Positions 62,547-64,000 of a stretch of 64,000 bases of DNA are shown here, piece by piece. Origin of the DNA: Albula goreensis. Lineage: Eukaryota; Chordata; Actinopteri; Albuliformes; Albulidae. How positions within the stretch are numbered: position 1 is the stretch's first letter; every line of letters begins with the position of its first letter. Both the position numbers and the translations under genes were made by a program. Where the stretch lies: positions 6,181,523 to 6,245,522 of the forward strand of contig CM040756.1 of assembly GCA_022829145.1 (NCBI GenBank), given 5' to 3'. The notes beneath the pieces were generated by a model that worked only from the letters and a program-made list of their open reading frames with translations, made no database searches and was not told the origin of the DNA.

Positions 62547-62800
62547 ATGTGTGTGTGTGTGTGTGTGTGTGTGTTTGTGTGTCAATAAGATGCATTTTTT
62601 ATAACTTATTTCACACTTAGGTAACTTTGGAATAAAATTGCAACTTTGCAATACTTCACCTCAGCTACACAAACAGCATGATCACACATCATTAATGATG
62701 CATGTCTACCGCATCTCAAAAACGTGGAGCTTAGCAAAATTTCCCTAGAATTCCTCAACTTGAGAGAAGGGGGTGATTCTCACATCCGAGCATATGGCGT
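62547..62800 (+). repeat. Paired segment P, copy B, with (TG)n at its 5' edge
   Basis: (TG)n at 62,547-62,583 is followed by aacttatttcacactt (62,603), the identical 25-base block (62,678-62,702; palindrome 62,687-62,700), gcttagcaaaatttccct (62,729) and gcatatgg (62,790). Offsets to copy A are 13,282-13,304 bases, so the whole segment is collinear with small indels. Confidence 0.65.
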
Positions 62801-64000
62801 CTGCTAAGAGGGGAGAAATACACAGACAGTGCAAGAAGTCCTGGTGCATTATGGGACTGTACATGAGGTCTGACTGCAGGTACACATCACTGAGGAAAAA
62901 TGCCACAAGTAATTTTTCCTTTCAGTGGACTATTTTTTTTGTCCTTTGGGTTTATCATTTTCTTGACACAGGAGCAAAGCTACAGTCAATAGATACTTCT
63001 CGGGAAGTGTTATTTTCCAAACATGACGTGACTGGCAAACTCCTATGTGTATCTCTGACCGAGCTCAGAGGTAAAGCTCGGCGACAGTCGCTAATGCTTC
63101 TGTTGTGAGTCGTCGCTCGTAAATCCTCACTGCTCCCTTGAAGTGTAAATTTCTCTGCCGCCTACTAATTCCTCCCTTTAATCAAATTAAACACACGAGA
63201 CATTCTCTTGTGTGCATGACCAAACAAACACCAAAAAATTAGGCAAAAAAAAACAAAAACGTTAAAAATTGGAGGCGCCTGAATGCAAAAGACTGGTGTT
63301 TATTTAGAGAATGTGCACATTCTGTCAGCCAATTAATGAAGAGAGAAAGGAAAGAAATAAAGGGGGGGGGATGATGTCATAGATTGGATCTGGTCTGTGA
63401 TCAAGCTGTCGGTGACCGTTTCCCCAACTGTTCAAAATGCCACAGCAGCAGCAGCAATACCATCTGCTACGACCTCGAACCCAGAGCACAGAGGAGGCCC
63501 ACACATACGGCAAGCCTTTAAAGAGAATCTGACAGGACTGTTTATATTAACCCCACCCACCCCCACCCCCACCTGCCCTGCCGTCTCCACACAGAGCACC
63601 TCTGAGTTTGTGCGCCAGGTTCTATATAAATCACATCGACCATAATTGGGCTGATTTGATTTTTACATTTTTTTTTTTTTGTATTTGTAATTATAAAAGA
63701 CAAATGGGCTCCAATAACTGGCTTCCTGAAAGTGCCCTGTGAACAGAGCCTTAGGCTGTGATTCCACCGTGGAGCACACGCAGGCCTATTCGTCACTGAC
63801 ATTGCCAATGGGGCGCAATGTAAACACGCGTCGCCCCAAAGTGCGGAAAGTCACGGTTCGTCTGTGTGGCAACGCGATTAAATTTCAGACATCTGACTTT
63901 AATATTAATATGGCTCATTAGTGTTGTTTTTATTCTTAATATGAGGTCATTTTACTGCTGGTCACATACAGGGCATCCTACACGACACATTAGTGCACAT
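62801..64000. other. Intergenic DNA, possible regulatory stretch at the end
   Basis: Contains a G-run (63,362-63,370), a C-rich run (63,551-63,573, G-quadruplex-capable on the minus strand) and a T-run (63,669-63,680). From about 63,630 to 63,930 the sequence is repeat-poor, with aattgggctgatttga and ttaatattaatatggctcat cores, like a conserved non-coding element. No gene. Confidence 0.45.

Overview
The window looks like non-coding nuclear DNA from a vertebrate, most probably a ray-finned (teleost-type) fish. The reasons are long (CA)n/(TG)n and (GA)n microsatellites every few kilobases, an AT-rich CpG-poor background broken by short CpG-rich patches, and a SINE at 12.5-12.8 kb. That SINE ends in the tail known from fish LINE/SINE partnerships (GGATAAAAGCGTC..., then TGTAATGTAATG). 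Several older interspersed repeats resemble families common in fish. No operon structure, tRNA, rRNA or convincing multi-exon gene is visible. I cannot name the species or the flanking genes.

No protein-coding gene can be supported. The longest open frames are translations of simple repeats (5.6-6.6, 9.0-9.4, 28.7-29.2, 33.7-34.5 and 40.7-41.3 kb) or isolated frames with no recognisable domain. Two places carry exon-like signals that I list with low confidence: a pair of short AG...GT segments at 61,967-62,273, and a possible terminal exon at 52,616-52,750.

Layout. 0-13 kb: intergenic DNA with an antisense SINE relic, a decamer minisatellite (5.75 kb), GA-rich satellites (6.2-7.1 kb), candidate regulatory stretches (4.0-4.9 and 9.6-10.5 kb) and the tailed SINE. 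13-28 kb: mostly unique AT-rich DNA, trinucleotide repeats, a CpG-island-like patch at 21.5-21.95 kb, and relics of SINE and DNA-transposon-like repeats. 28-41 kb: heavily microsatellite-rich, with higher-order CA and TG satellites at 33.8-34.4 and 40.75-41.26 kb. 41.9-42.24 kb: the clearest CpG island. 44.46-45.37 kb: a probable non-autonomous DNA transposon with inverted repeats. 49-64 kb: unique DNA with two related segments 13.3 kb apart (49.2 and 62.55 kb), a tandem CT/CA compound satellite (55.3-55.65 kb) and a long enhancer-like stretch (57.2-57.9 kb).

The most useful observations are these: a previously unlabelled four-copy dispersed repeat family (2.8, 12.05, 50.1, 55.0 kb); the 49.2/62.55 kb pair, which shares a 25-base identical core containing a 14-base perfect palindrome; the 44.5-45.4 kb element; and the CpG island with three CRE half-sites about one helical turn apart. 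The overall picture is a gene desert or very large intron, of the kind that often carries long-range enhancers of developmental genes. That last step is inference. Nothing here supports a new multi-gene system.
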